Source of the DNA: Mycobacterium sp.
Lineage (GTDB): Bacteria; Actinomycetota; Actinomycetes; Mycobacteriales; Mycobacteriaceae
Assembly: GCA_003987775.1 (NCBI GenBank)
Contig: RXJD01000024.1
Coordinates: forward strand, 49,249-113,248
DNA length: 64,000 nt
Direction of reading: 5' to 3'
Shown: piece by piece, positions 1 to 8,816 of the stretch
How positions within the stretch are numbered: position 1 is the first letter of the stretch
Layout of the letters: every line of letters starts with the position of its first letter
Position numbers and translations under genes: made by a program
The notes under the pieces: generated by a model
Database searches by the model: none
The model's input: only the letters and a program-made list of their open reading frames with translations
What the model was told of the DNA's origin: nothing

Positions 1-93
1 GCCTATCCGCCCCGCGCCGACGGCACCACGATCTTCCCGTTCCGCCGGCTGTTCATCGTGGCGCAGGTGGACGGCCGCCGCTCAACTGGTTAA
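1..93 (+). CDS. C-terminal end of an unrecognised protein (partial)
   Basis: An open frame enters from the left edge and stops at TAA 91-93, giving the last 30 residues of a protein (ending VDGRRSTG). The visible part contains a hydrophobic stretch around [12 protein letters not shown] that looks like a terminal beta strand. I do not recognise the family. Its stop overlaps by 12 bases the stop end of the convergent sulfatase gene. Confidence 0.55.
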   Translation, partial: AYPPRADGTTIFPFRRLFIVAQVDGRRSTG

Positions 94-1482
94 CCCGGGC
101 TCGACCTCGTCTTCGATGCCGCGGTCGACGGCGATCGCCGAGCGGCTGGTCGCTGCCGAGCGATGGATCTTCAGATACGTTTCGGTGTAGCGCACCGAGA
201 TCCGGGTGCCGGCGAACTCCGAGGGAATCACGTCACCGGTGCGCTGACGCCAATCGTGCAGCCGGACGGCAAGATCGGCCGCGACGTCATCGGAGTCACC
301 CGGAGAATCGCCGGCCAGCAGATTCGTGGTCTCGGTCGGGTCCGTTCGCAGGTCGTAGAGTTCGCGCTCGGGCCGGGGCGCGCTGACGAACGGAGCGACT
401 GCGATTCCCGACGGGCTCTCCTCGATGTCCCATGGCAGGTCCAACAGCGGCCGGGGGACGTAATTCTCGATGTAGCTGTAGTCCTTGGTGCGGATCGCAC
501 GGATCGGGTCGAAGGAGTCGTGGTAGGTCTTCGTGGTGTAGACGTGATCGCGCACCGGAGCGACCTCTTCGGGTGCCAACAGCGCGTCCGCGTGCGACAC
601 GCCGTCCACGTCGCCGGGCACCTCGATGCCCAACAGGCCCAGCAGCGTGGGCAACAGGTCGACGCCGCTGAACAATTCGTCGTACACCCGCGGCGCCACG
701 CCCAGGCTGGTCGGTGGCCGGATGATCAGTGCGATGCCGGTTCCGGCGTCGTAGAGGGTGGACTTGGCGCGCGGGAATGCCGGGCCGTGGTCGGTGAAGA
801 AGACCACCCAGGTGCTGGCGTCCAGACCGGTCTGCGACAGCGTGTCCAGAATCTGGCCCACCGCCGCATCCGCGGTGGTGATCGACCCGTAGAAGTCGGC
901 CAGGTCGCCGCGTACCTCCGGTGTATCCGGCAGGTAGTCCGGCAACTGCACGCTCGCGCTGTCGGCTGGTTCGTAGCGATCGTGCGGGTAGGGCCGGTGG
1001 GTTTCGAAGAAGCCGGCCGTCAGCAGAAATGGCTGGCCGGACAGGTCAGCAGGGCTGTCCTGCAGCCATTCTCCGACCTTCTCCACCACGTACTCGCAGT
1101 AGGAGTTCGACACGTCGAACTCGTCGAAACCAAGCCGCTTGGGATATGACGTCTCGTGCTGCATACCGAAAAGTGCGGAATACCAGCCTGATTGGGAAAG
1201 AATTTGCGGCAAGGTCCGCACGTCGGTGCGGTATTCCCAACCGTGGTGGGCCAACCCGAGCAGGCCGTTGCTCTGCGGGTAGCGGCCGGTGAACAGCGAG
1301 CCGCGCGACGGCGAGCACAGCGGCGCCGTGGCGTGGGCCCGGGTGAACAGGATGCCCTCGGCGGCCAACTGGTCCAGTCGTGGGCTCGACACGTCCGGGT
1401 GGCCGTAGGCACCGAGGTAACGCCCGAGGTCGTGCCAGTGCACGAGCAGGACATTCTGCGCGGCTGTTGCCGAGTCACCCAT
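82..1482 (-). CDS. Sulfatase family protein
   Basis: A 466-residue protein of the type I sulfatase/alkaline phosphatase superfamily, hydrolysing sulfate esters (substrate unknown). The N-terminus has the strand and metal-binding segment around residues 11-21, and the activation motif C56-S-P-S-R60, where Cys56 would be converted to formylglycine. A later FFTDHGPAF segment carries the usual Asp-His metal ligands. No signal peptide is visible, so it is probably cytosolic. The ATG directly abuts the stop of bluB, so the two are likely translationally coupled. It resembles M. tuberculosis Rv0296c in length as I recall it. A cysteine-type sulfatase needs a formylglycine-generating enzyme; an FGE-like domain protein lies 56 kb away at 57.2 kb, but a link is only inference. 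Confidence 0.9.
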   Translation of the reverse strand: MGDSATAAQNVLLVHWHDLGRYLGAYGHPDVSSPRLDQLAAEGILFTRAHATAPLCSPSRGSLFTGRYPQSNGLLGLAHHGWEYRTDVRTLPQILSQSGWYSALFGMQHETSYPKRLGFDEFDVSNSYCEYVVEKVGEWLQDSPADLSGQPFLLTAGFFETHRPYPHDRYEPADSASVQLPDYLPDTPEVRGDLADFYGSITTADAAVGQILDTLSQTGLDASTWVVFFTDHGPAFPRAKSTLYDAGTGIALIIRPPTSLGVAPRVYDELFSGVDLLPTLLGLLGIEVPGDVDGVSHADALLAPEEVAPVRDHVYTTKTYHDSFDPIRAIRTKDYSYIENYVPRPLLDLPWDIEESPSGIAVAPFVSAPRPERELYDLRTDPTETTNLLAGDSPGDSDDVAADLAVRLHDWRQRTGDVIPSEFAGTRISVRYTETYLKIHRSAATSRSAIAVDRGIEDEVEPGLTS

Positions 1483-2151
1483 TCACACCGTCCTTTTGTT
1501 CTGAGGAGTCTGCCACTGATTTTCCGAGACGAACTCCGGCAGCGGTCGCGCCGTCGTCCAGCCGTCGAGCTCCAGCGCCGGGCGTTCCGGGAATTCCGGC
1601 ACCGGCCCCACGCACAGGATGGCCACCGGTTCGGCGCCGTCGGGCATGCCCAGCAACGCCGCCAGCCGGTGCGGATCGAACAGCGACACCCAGCCGACGC
1701 CCAGGCCCTCGCAGCGTGCCGCCAACCACAGGTTCTGGATCGCGCAGGAGACCGACGCGAGATCCATCTGCGGCAGCGTGCGCCGGCCGAAGATGTGCGC
1801 CTCCCGGTCCTCACGCAGCGCCACCACCAGCAGTTCTGCGCACTCCAGCACACCTTCCACTTTCAGGGCCAGGAACTCGGCCTCCCGCTGGCCCAGCGCC
1901 GCGCCGGTGAGCTTGCGTTCCTCGTCGACGAGCCCGTGAATGCGCCGTCGAAGGTCACCGTCGGTGATCCGGATGAAACGCCACGGCTGCATCAGACCCA
2001 CGCTGGGCGCCGCGTGCGCGGCCTGCAGCAGCCGGCTCAGCACCTCCTCGGGCACCCGCGCGCCCGGACGGAAGCGGCGCATGTCGCGTCGTTCCGCGAT
2101 CACGCGGTACACGGCGCGCCGCTCGGCCGCGCTATACGCGTAATCGGTCAT
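1483..2151 (-). CDS. bluB: 5,6-dimethylbenzimidazole synthase (BluB)
   Basis: A 222-residue nitroreductase-fold flavoenzyme. BluB cleaves reduced FMN with oxygen to make 5,6-dimethylbenzimidazole, the lower ligand of cobalamin. Diagnostic segments are APSVGLMQPWRFIR near residue 50, the FGRRTLPQMDLASVS segment near residue 125, and GLGVGWVSLFDP near residue 155, which together separate BluB from ordinary nitroreductases. It corresponds to Rv0306 in M. tuberculosis by my recollection. Second gene of a minus-strand operon: 24 bases downstream of the small conserved gene and immediately upstream of the sulfatase. Confidence 0.9.
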   Translation of the reverse strand: MTDYAYSAAERRAVYRVIAERRDMRRFRPGARVPEEVLSRLLQAAHAAPSVGLMQPWRFIRITDGDLRRRIHGLVDEERKLTGAALGQREAEFLALKVEGVLECAELLVVALREDREAHIFGRRTLPQMDLASVSCAIQNLWLAARCEGLGVGWVSLFDPHRLAALLGMPDGAEPVAILCVGPVPEFPERPALELDGWTTARPLPEFVSENQWQTPQNKRTV

Positions 2152-2175
2152 CCGGTCATCGTAGAAACGTGGCCG

Positions 2176-2658
2176 TCACGGGCTGTAGCTGACGCCCACC
2201 GCCCGGAACACGTATTCGGGCGGCACGTCGAACGCCAGCGACCGCCGCGGCAGGCGGGCCAGCACATCCTCGTCTAGGGAGTCCTTGAAATGCAGCGAGA
2301 GATGACCGTGGAACCGCTCGTCGACCGCGGCGGTGTCCAGGTCGACTTGTAATCCGGTCGCGGAAATCTCCGCCTTCGCCGCACCCACCTGCGCTTCGTC
2401 CCAGCGGACGTCCACGACCCGCCCGGCCAGTTTGGGCACCACCGACATCGTCGCGAGCACCCGCTGCTCGGTGAACGCGAGGGACCCCACGTAACTGGCG
2501 ATGCTGCCCTGGGACCGCAGACCCGGGATGGAGCCGCTGAACCGCCTGGTGACCGCGACGAACTCGGCGAGATGGATGAGGCCTTCGGCCTCCACCTGCG
2601 CATGCAGGTCCGCGGGCAACTTACCGACGCCGAACAACCTACGAAGAATCACGGGCAT
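2176..2658 (-). CDS. Conserved hypothetical protein, Rv0307c-like
   Basis: A 160-residue protein; the ATG at 2658 is chosen because the longer reading frame runs antisense into the PAP2 gene and because 160 residues matches what I recall for Rv0307c. No recognised catalytic motif, signal peptide or membrane segment is visible; the sequence alternates short strands and helices (for example KLAGRVVDVRWDEAQVG). It is the first gene of the operon leading to bluB and the sulfatase, and is divergent from the PAP2 gene with a 57-base shared promoter region. Confidence 0.8.
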   Translation of the reverse strand: MPVILRRLFGVGKLPADLHAQVEAEGLIHLAEFVAVTRRFSGSIPGLRSQGSIASYVGSLAFTEQRVLATMSVVPKLAGRVVDVRWDEAQVGAAKAEISATGLQVDLDTAAVDERFHGHLSLHFKDSLDEDVLARLPRRSLAFDVPPEYVFRAVGVSYSP

Positions 2659-2715
2659 GACGCCAGTATGTGTCCGATTGGCGTTCGGTGCACCGAGCCT
2701 GTATCGATGTAGCCG

Positions 2716-3381
2716 ATGACCAGCCCACGAATTGCCCAACGCCTTTCGTGGTCCGCATGGCTGGCCTTCGCGGCGGTGGTGCTCTACGCCGCGCTGTGGG
2801 TGGGCCACCGGCAGCACTGGGTCTGGCTGCACGATTTCGACTGGGCGCTGCTGAACCCGGCGCACGACATCGGAATCAAGCACACGGGCTGGGTGCGGTT
2901 CTGGGTCATCGTGTCCTTCGTGCTGGGCCCGATTCCGCTGCGGCTGGTGACCTTGGCGGCCATGGTGTTCACGCTGGTGCGACGACGGGTGCGGATGGCG
3001 CTGCTGCTGATGCTCTGCGGGCCGCTGAACGGGTTCATCACCCTGGTGGCCAAGAATCTGGCCGGGCGTCCGCGACCCACCACCGCCCTGGTGTACGCGT
3101 CCGAGACGTCGTTTCCGTCCGGGCATGCGCTCGAGGCGATGTGCAGTCTGCTGGCGCTGCTGGCGCTGGGGCTGCCGGTGGTGAAAAGCGGGCAGGCACG
3201 GATCGTCTTGATGGTGCTGGCCGGGTTGGGCGTGTTCATCGTCGGAGTGGCCCGGGTGGCGCTCAACGTGCACCACCCCTCGGACGTGATCGCCGGCTGG
3301 GCGCTGGGCTATGTGTATTTCATGGTGTGTCTCTGGGGTTTTCGGCCCGGGTCACAGCCCCGTGACCCAACCGGGGCTTAA
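2716..3381 (+). CDS. PAP2-family membrane phosphatase
   Basis: A 221-residue integral membrane protein with five or six hydrophobic helices. It has the three PAP2/acid phosphatase motifs: K113-x6-R120-P121, P134-S-G-H137, and R180-x5-H186-x3-D190. The substrate is probably a lipid phosphate or polyprenyl diphosphate at the membrane. Rv0308 is the likely M. tuberculosis counterpart. It reads toward the exported transpeptidase-like gene 43 bases downstream, which suggests but does not prove a shared cell-envelope role. Confidence 0.9.
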   Translation: MTSPRIAQRLSWSAWLAFAAVVLYAALWVGHRQHWVWLHDFDWALLNPAHDIGIKHTGWVRFWVIVSFVLGPIPLRLVTLAAMVFTLVRRRVRMALLLMLCGPLNGFITLVAKNLAGRPRPTTALVYASETSFPSGHALEAMCSLLALLALGLPVVKSGQARIVLMVLAGLGVFIVGVARVALNVHHPSDVIAGWALGYVYFMVCLWGFRPGSQPRDPTGA

Positions 3382-3424
3382 CCTTTACTTGACCCTGCGC
3401 TACGGCGGGTCTGACGATTGACGC

Positions 3425-4081
3425 ATGCGCCGACTGCTCGCTCAGCTTTGTGCTGTCGTGTGCGCGTTCGTGGTGGCAGGCATGTTCGCACCGGTGGCGG
3501 GGGCCGCCGGCAATCCCTGGTTCGCGAACTCCGTCGGCAATGCGACACAGGTGGTTTCGGTGGTGTCGACCGGTGGGTCGAACGCGAAGATGGACATCTA
3601 TCAACGCACCGCGGCCGGCTGGCAGCCGCTGAAGACCGGGATCCCCACCCACGTCGGCTCGGCGGGTATGGCGCCGCAGGCCAAGAGCGGCTACCCGGCC
3701 ACCCCGATGGGTGTGTACAGCCTGGACTCGGCATTCGGCACCGCACCGAATCCCGGTGGGGGCCTGCCCTACACGCAGGTCGGACCGAACCACTGGTGGA
3801 GCGGTGACGACCACAGTCCCACCTTCAACAGCATGCAGGTGTGCCAGAAGGCGCAGTGTCCCTTCGATACCGCCGAAAGCGAGAATCTGCAGATCCCGCA
3901 GTACAAGCACGCGGTAGTGATGGGCGTCAACAAGAACAAGGTGCCCGGCGGTGGTGCCGCGTTCTTCTTTCACACCACTGACGGCGGGCCCACCGAGGGC
4001 TGCGTCGCGATCGACGACGCCACGCTGGTGTCGATCATCAAGTGGTTGCGCCCCGGCGCGGTGATCGCGATCGCGAAGTAG
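3425..4081 (+). CDS. Exported L,D-transpeptidase-like (YkuD-fold) protein, Rv0309-like
   Basis: A 218-residue protein with a cleavable-looking signal peptide (residues 1-27, ending PVAGA). The C-terminal half contains the YkuD-type signature with His183 and catalytic-candidate Cys193 (HTTDGGPTEGC). Such domains cross-link peptidoglycan 3-3 or exchange peptide side chains; whether this one is an active transpeptidase is inferred. The spacing of 10 between His and Cys and the GC rather than HGC context are slightly unlike the canonical family. It acts outside the cytoplasmic membrane and follows the PAP2 gene. Confidence 0.85.
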   Translation: MRRLLAQLCAVVCAFVVAGMFAPVAGAAGNPWFANSVGNATQVVSVVSTGGSNAKMDIYQRTAAGWQPLKTGIPTHVGSAGMAPQAKSGYPATPMGVYSLDSAFGTAPNPGGGLPYTQVGPNHWWSGDDHSPTFNSMQVCQKAQCPFDTAESENLQIPQYKHAVVMGVNKNKVPGGGAAFFFHTTDGGPTEGCVAIDDATLVSIIKWLRPGAVIAIAK

Positions 4082-4088
4082 GCGAACG

Positions 4089-4577
4089 CTATTCGCTCAC
4101 ATCCGCACGGGCACGGCCGGGCTTGACGTTGAACTTCAGGTCCGCCACCGACATCGTCGCCTCGTAGGTGCGGTCGTAGCCCGTCCCGCTGATCCGCCAC
4201 CCGTCCGGGGTGCGCCGGTACTGGTCGCGGTAGAACGCCGCACCGATCAGCATGAAGTTGAATTCGGCCACTATCACCCGGTCTTGCAGATACCAGATGC
4301 CCGAGGCCGTGTCGCCGTCGACGGTGATCTCCGGGTGATTCACCCGGTGCTCGGTGACGACACCGGGCCCCATGGCTGAGCTCAGGTACTCCACCAGGTC
4401 CTTGCGGTTGTCGAAGTGCAGTTCCTTGCCCAGCGACGAGCCGTAGGCCCCGACGATGTCCTCGGTCATCGTCTCGGCGAAGTCGTCCCAGTGCTTGGTA
4501 TCCATCGCCCGCAGGTAGCGGTACTTGACCTGTTTGATCGCTTCGATGTCTGCCACGGGGTATTCGGAGAGGCTCAC
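4089..4577 (-). CDS. SnoaL-like / NTF2-fold protein, Rv0310c-like
   Basis: A 162-residue protein with the typical SnoaL-like N-terminus (IEAIKQVKYRYLRAMDTKHWDDF) and C-terminal WRISGTGYDRTYEA strand; this cone-shaped fold hosts polyketide cyclases, steroid isomerases and hydratases, so the reaction cannot be read from sequence. I prefer GTG 4577 (a GAG-containing ribosome site is present) over GTG 4595, six codons upstream; the chosen length is close to that recalled for Rv0310c. It converges on the transpeptidase-like gene with a 7-base gap. Confidence 0.8.
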   Translation of the reverse strand: MSLSEYPVADIEAIKQVKYRYLRAMDTKHWDDFAETMTEDIVGAYGSSLGKELHFDNRKDLVEYLSSAMGPGVVTEHRVNHPEITVDGDTASGIWYLQDRVIVAEFNFMLIGAAFYRDQYRRTPDGWRISGTGYDRTYEATMSVADLKFNVKPGRARADVSE

Positions 4578-4789
4578 CGGCTCATTGCAGCACACCGCGC
4601 CGGCCGGGCTGCGGGAGGGCCGGGACGCGACGCGACGGGAGGCGCTTTGTCAATGGTGCCGAACATACCTTTTCGATGACGACACGGCATCGACCAGATA
4701 CCAATGACGTTGCCGCCGAACCATATTCGGTAACTCCGCGGCTAAGGTTAACGCTGGCTACCGACCCCTATCGACGAAAGCATGGCTAT

Positions 4790-6700
4790 ATGTACGACCC
4801 GCTGGGGTTGTCGATCGGGACCATGAACCTGGTTGCGGCGGCGAACGGAAGTTCTCCGGTCATCCGTCGCGCTGTGCTCACCCTGTATCCGCACTGCGCC
4901 CCGAAACTTGGTGTGTTCGGCGAGAATTCGGTCGATCCCGGCACCCTGATGAGTGCCTTCGTGGAACGAATCGGCGACTCCGTGGCGCTGATATCCCCGG
5001 ACGGATCCGCGCATGACCCCGACCTGCTGACGGTCGAGGCGCTCGACGCGATGGTGGTCGCCGTCGGTGCCGACGCGAGTTCCGCCGACATCACGATTGC
5101 CGTTCCGGCGCACTGGAAACCGGCAACCGTGCAAGCCTTGCGCAACGCCCTGCGAACCCACGTGGGGTTCGTCCGCAGCGGGATGGCGCCCAGGCTGGTG
5201 CCGGATGCGATCGCGTCTCTGACGGCGGTGAACGCGGAGGTCGGCGTGCCCACCGGGGGTGTGGTGGGGTTGCTCGACTTCGGCAGCTCCGGCACCTACG
5301 TCACGCTGCTGGAAACCAAGGATGAGTTCGAACCCGTCAGCGCCACAATGTGTTACGACGACTTCTCCGGAAACCAGATCGACCAGGCGCTGCTGTTGCA
5401 CATGATCGACGAGCTGGGTCACGGGGACATCGACACGGCCGGCACCGCGGTTCTCGGTCAGCTCGGTGCGCTGCGGGAGCAGTGCCGAGAGGCCAAGGAG
5501 CGGCTGTCCACCGATGCCGTCACGGAGCTGGCGGCGGAGCTCTCCGGCGCCGGCACCGCGCTCGAGCTGACCCGGGAGAGGTTCGACGATCTGATCGCCG
5601 ACCGGCTGACCGGCCTGATCTACGCCTTCGATGACATGCTGGCCCGCAACAATTCCAGTTTCGCCGACCTGGCGGCGGTGGTGACTGTCGGAGGCGGTGC
5701 CAACATTCCGCTTGTCAGCCAACGCCTTTCGTTCCACACTCGGCTGCCGGTGCTGACCGCGTCGGACCCGGTGAGTGCGGCCGCCAAAGGTGCTCTGCTG
5801 ATGGCGACGCGCAATGACCTGATGGACCTGCGGACCCGGACCTCCATCGGGCTGCTGGCTGCGGGCGCCAAGGCCGCCGGCACCAGCGTGATCGACCTTC
5901 CGGCCGGCGACGTGATGGTGATCGACCAGGACGCGTTGACCGATCGCGAGCTGGCCTGGTCGCAGACCGAGTTCCCCGAGGTGCCGACCCCCTTCCAGGG
6001 CGACTCCTACAACGAAGACGGCCCGTGCTTCTCGATGCGGCTCAACATCATCGACCCGCCGAAAGCACCGAAGCGCCGCATCCGGGTGTCGCAGTTGTTG
6101 ATCGGTCTGTGCGCCGCGGTCGCGATGACCGCGGTCGGCGGGGTTGCGATCACGCTGACCGCCGTCGAGCAACGTCACACTCATCACCCGGCGCCGATCG
6201 TGCCCACCGTCGCACCCCCGCCGGTATCGCCGAGCGCGAAGTTGCCCAATCCGATCCCGACCAGTCCGGCAGAGCCGAGTCCGCTGCCGCCACCCACCGA
6301 GGCGGCGGTTCCCAGTGCGGCTGCACCTACCAGTGTCGAGACGCCGCCGCCCCCGCCGCCGCCTCCACCGTCTCCCGCCATGACGACGACCAGGCCCGCT
6401 CCGCCGCCCACCACCACACACCCGCCCGTCGCCACCACCACGCCGCTCACCTCCGCGCCGCCCTCCACCAGCGAGCCGCCCAGCGCGGCCGAGGCGCCGC
6501 CCAGCGCGGCGGAGGCCCCCGCCACCTCGGAGCCACCGCCGGTGAAAATGACGACGCAGTGGCTGCACGTCCCGCTGCTCCCGCTGCCGATCCCGATCCA
6601 GGTGCCGGCCAACCAGGTGCCGGCCAACCAGGCCCCCGCCAACCAGGTGCCGCAGAACGCCAATCCGCAGAACCCGTTCTCCTCGCCAGGGGGTCCCTGA
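4790..6700 (+). CDS. Hsp70-like ATPase-fold membrane protein with Pro/Thr-rich tail (Rv0312-like)
   Basis: A 636-residue protein from ATG 4790, preceded by GAAAG at a good distance; an in-frame ATG at 4676 would add 38 poorly structured residues. Residues 1-360 are an actin/Hsp70-type nucleotide-binding fold: phosphate-1 loop GLSIGTMN, phosphate-2 loop LLDFGSSGTYV, adenosine motif VTVGGGANIP. One membrane helix lies near residues 435-460, followed by a Pro/Thr/Ser-rich tail with three PANQ repeats (6601-6655). Near residue 590 the tail has a hydrophobic segment WLHVPLLPLPIPI. There is no substrate-binding domain as in DnaK. The C-terminal tail is probably extracytoplasmic. Function unknown; it pairs with the next gene, which has the same architecture. 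Confidence 0.85.
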   Translation: MYDPLGLSIGTMNLVAAANGSSPVIRRAVLTLYPHCAPKLGVFGENSVDPGTLMSAFVERIGDSVALISPDGSAHDPDLLTVEALDAMVVAVGADASSADITIAVPAHWKPATVQALRNALRTHVGFVRSGMAPRLVPDAIASLTAVNAEVGVPTGGVVGLLDFGSSGTYVTLLETKDEFEPVSATMCYDDFSGNQIDQALLLHMIDELGHGDIDTAGTAVLGQLGALREQCREAKERLSTDAVTELAAELSGAGTALELTRERFDDLIADRLTGLIYAFDDMLARNNSSFADLAAVVTVGGGANIPLVSQRLSFHTRLPVLTASDPVSAAAKGALLMATRNDLMDLRTRTSIGLLAAGAKAAGTSVIDLPAGDVMVIDQDALTDRELAWSQTEFPEVPTPFQGDSYNEDGPCFSMRLNIIDPPKAPKRRIRVSQLLIGLCAAVAMTAVGGVAITLTAVEQRHTHHPAPIVPTVAPPPVSPSAKLPNPIPTSPAEPSPLPPPTEAAVPSAAAPTSVETPPPPPPPPPSPAMTTTRPAPPPTTTHPPVATTTPLTSAPPSTSEPPSAAEAPPSAAEAPATSEPPPVKMTTQWLHVPLLPLPIPIQVPANQVPANQAPANQVPQNANPQNPFSSPGGP

Positions 6701-6898
6701 CCGGCGCTTCTCATTTGAGCTTCATAGGAATCGCTCCCTGCCTCGATGTGCGCGAGTAGGGTTTGAGCTGGCAAACTGCATACAGGCCAGCTGAATCGGT
6801 CGCTCCAGCAGTGGGGCGGACATCTGTCGACGGCGGCCCGCGCGGTGCGCCGGTCCGCCTAGACCCCGTGACCAGCTCGCACATGGCTTGGAGGGGTT

Positions 6899-8332
6899 AT
6901 GGACATCGTGCTTGGGGTATCGATGGAGACCTCAGCAGTCCGGATGGTGCTGATCGAGGGCGCGAATGCTGACGGCGCGACCGTCGAGGAAGACAGCATC
7001 GACGTCACTGCCCAGGAGGGCCCAGACGGCGGTGACGCGGCGACCGACCGGGTGATCGCCGCGCTGGTGGGCACCCGGGAAGGCGCGGCCGAGGGCGGCT
7101 ATCAGCTGTCCTCCACCGGCGTCACCTGGACGGACCCCACCGAGGTCGCCGCGCTGCGGCTCGAGCTCGCCGCGCGCGAGGTCGGCAGTGTGATGCTGGT
7201 GTCGCCGCTGCTCGCCGCGGCCGCGTTGGCGCAGACGGTGGGCGCCGCCCTCGATTACGAGCACATCGCGATGCTGTTCGTCGAGGCCGGCAACGCCACG
7301 CTCGCTGTCGTCGAGATCGCCGACGGCTCGATCGTCGACCTGCACCGCCAGTCCGTGAGCGAGGAATCGCCGGCCGCGGGGCTGGTGACGATGGTCGCCG
7401 GGCTGGACGCGCCGGGTTCGCGGGCCGACGGCGTGTTCCTCATCGGATGTGGCGTCGACATCGTCGGCGTGAAGCCGGCTGTGGAGGCCGCGACGTCGTT
7501 GGTGGTCAGCTGCCCCGAAGAGCCGGAGATGGCGCTGGCCAGGGGCGCCGCGCTGGCATCCGCGAATGCGCCGCTGTTCGCTTCCTCGACGTCCGCACTG
7601 GCCTACGCGCTGGATCCGGGCACCGGTGAGGTGAATCCCCGCGCGCTCACCCCCAGCTACCTCGATGTCTGCGCCATGGCCGGAGTCAGTGAAGGCGCGC
7701 TGGCTTACAGCGCGGTGGACGAGGAGACCGACCCGGCCGCCGAACCCGAGACCGACACCCGGCGCAAGCCATTGGTGCTGGTGAGTGCGGCCATCGCCGG
7801 AGTCGCGGCGGTGGTGGCCGGGGTGCTGATCGTCTCGCTGGGCTCGCATGTCCGCCCGACCGCGGCTCGGCAACCCAGCCCGCGCGAGAGCGCCGAGGCG
7901 CCGGCGTCTCAGGCACCCGCAACCGAATTGCCGGCGCAGGTGTTGTTGCCGGGCACCAGCGCGGCACCGCCCCCGAGTGCGACGCCGGCGGCCCCGCCGT
8001 CCGTGCAGGTCGCGGCTGCACCCGCCCCGCCGCCGGTGATTCAGCAGGCGCCGCCGCAGACCGTCACCAGGCCGGCACAGGCCCCGGCATACGTGGCGCC
8101 CGCGCCGCGCCGGCAGCCCACCCAGCAGGCGGCCCCACCGGTGCAGGCGCCGGTGCAACAAGCAGCCCCGCCGTCGGCGCCGCCGCCGGCGGCGCCCGCA
8201 CCGGCCGCCCCGGCGCCGGCAGCGCCACCGACTCCGGTCATGACGATGTACCTGCACCTGCCGTTCGTGTCGATTCCGATCCCGATCAACCCGCCACCGC
8301 CACCGGCCCCGCCCGCGGAGCCGGGGCCGTAG
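6899..8332 (+). CDS. DUF7159-type actin-fold-like membrane protein with Pro/Ala-rich tail
   Basis: A 477-residue protein with a strong ribosome site (GGAGGGG) before ATG 6899. The N-terminus LGVSMETSAVRMVLIEG and the FLIGCGVD...PEEPEMALARGAALA segment resemble, in weakened form, the first phosphate loop and the closing segment of Hsp70/actin ATPases. A single membrane helix lies at about 289-316. The tail is Pro/Ala-rich and ends with YLHLPFVSIPIPINPP, matching the terminal motif of the preceding gene. A longer paralogue starts at 46672. Function is unknown; the shared layout suggests the two neighbours form a membrane complex (inference). Confidence 0.85.
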   Translation: MDIVLGVSMETSAVRMVLIEGANADGATVEEDSIDVTAQEGPDGGDAATDRVIAALVGTREGAAEGGYQLSSTGVTWTDPTEVAALRLELAAREVGSVMLVSPLLAAAALAQTVGAALDYEHIAMLFVEAGNATLAVVEIADGSIVDLHRQSVSEESPAAGLVTMVAGLDAPGSRADGVFLIGCGVDIVGVKPAVEAATSLVVSCPEEPEMALARGAALASANAPLFASSTSALAYALDPGTGEVNPRALTPSYLDVCAMAGVSEGALAYSAVDEETDPAAEPETDTRRKPLVLVSAAIAGVAAVVAGVLIVSLGSHVRPTAARQPSPRESAEAPASQAPATELPAQVLLPGTSAAPPPSATPAAPPSVQVAAAPAPPPVIQQAPPQTVTRPAQAPAYVAPAPRRQPTQQAAPPVQAPVQQAAPPSAPPPAAPAPAAPAPAAPPTPVMTMYLHLPFVSIPIPINPPPPPAPPAEPGP

Positions 8333-8364
8333 CGGAACCGCCGGGTTGAGCGCAGACTGGGTCT

Positions 8365-8787
8365 ATGAGCGATAAGGGTGGATCGGGCGGCGGCTTCGGG
8401 TTCGATCCCGAGGATTTCGATCGGGTGATCCGGGAGGGCACCGAGGGTCTGCGTGACGCGTTCGAGCGGATCAGCAGATATGTCGGGTCGCCCGGCGGGC
8501 GCCCGGGCTGGTCGTTGCTCTTTGAGGACCTCTCCCGCCGCAGCCGCCCGGAACCCGAAACCACCGGTGAGGCCGGTGACGGCGTCTGGGCCATCTACAC
8601 GGTGGACGCCGACGGCGGCGCCCGGGTCGAGCAGGTCTACGCCAACGAACTCGACGCGTTGCGCGCCAACAAGAACAACACCGACCCGAAGCGCAAGGTG
8701 CGCTTCCTGCCGTACGGCATTGCCGTCAGCGTGTTGGACGACCCGACTGATGGCCCAGCGAAAGACGCAATAGGCGATCCTGCCTAG
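8365..8787 (+). CDS. Conserved hypothetical protein, Rv0313-like
   Basis: A 140-residue soluble protein, Gly-rich at the start (GGSGGGFGFDPEDFDRVIRE) with a helical middle and a C-terminal part VWAIYTVDADGGARVEQVYANELDALRANKNNTDPKRKVRFLPYG split here only for description of a mixed alpha/beta domain. Confidence 0.7.
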   Translation: MSDKGGSGGGFGFDPEDFDRVIREGTEGLRDAFERISRYVGSPGGRPGWSLLFEDLSRRSRPEPETTGEAGDGVWAIYTVDADGGARVEQVYANELDALRANKNNTDPKRKVRFLPYGIAVSVLDDPTDGPAKDAIGDPA

Positions 8788-8816
8788 CCTCGGCGGCGGC
8801 CTATGCTGGGCAGATT

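Noticed and set aside
4748-6568. A 606-codon open frame on the minus strand
   Set aside because: It is fully antisense to the Hsp70-like gene, Arg/Gly-rich as expected of GC-rich shadow frames, and shows no domain.
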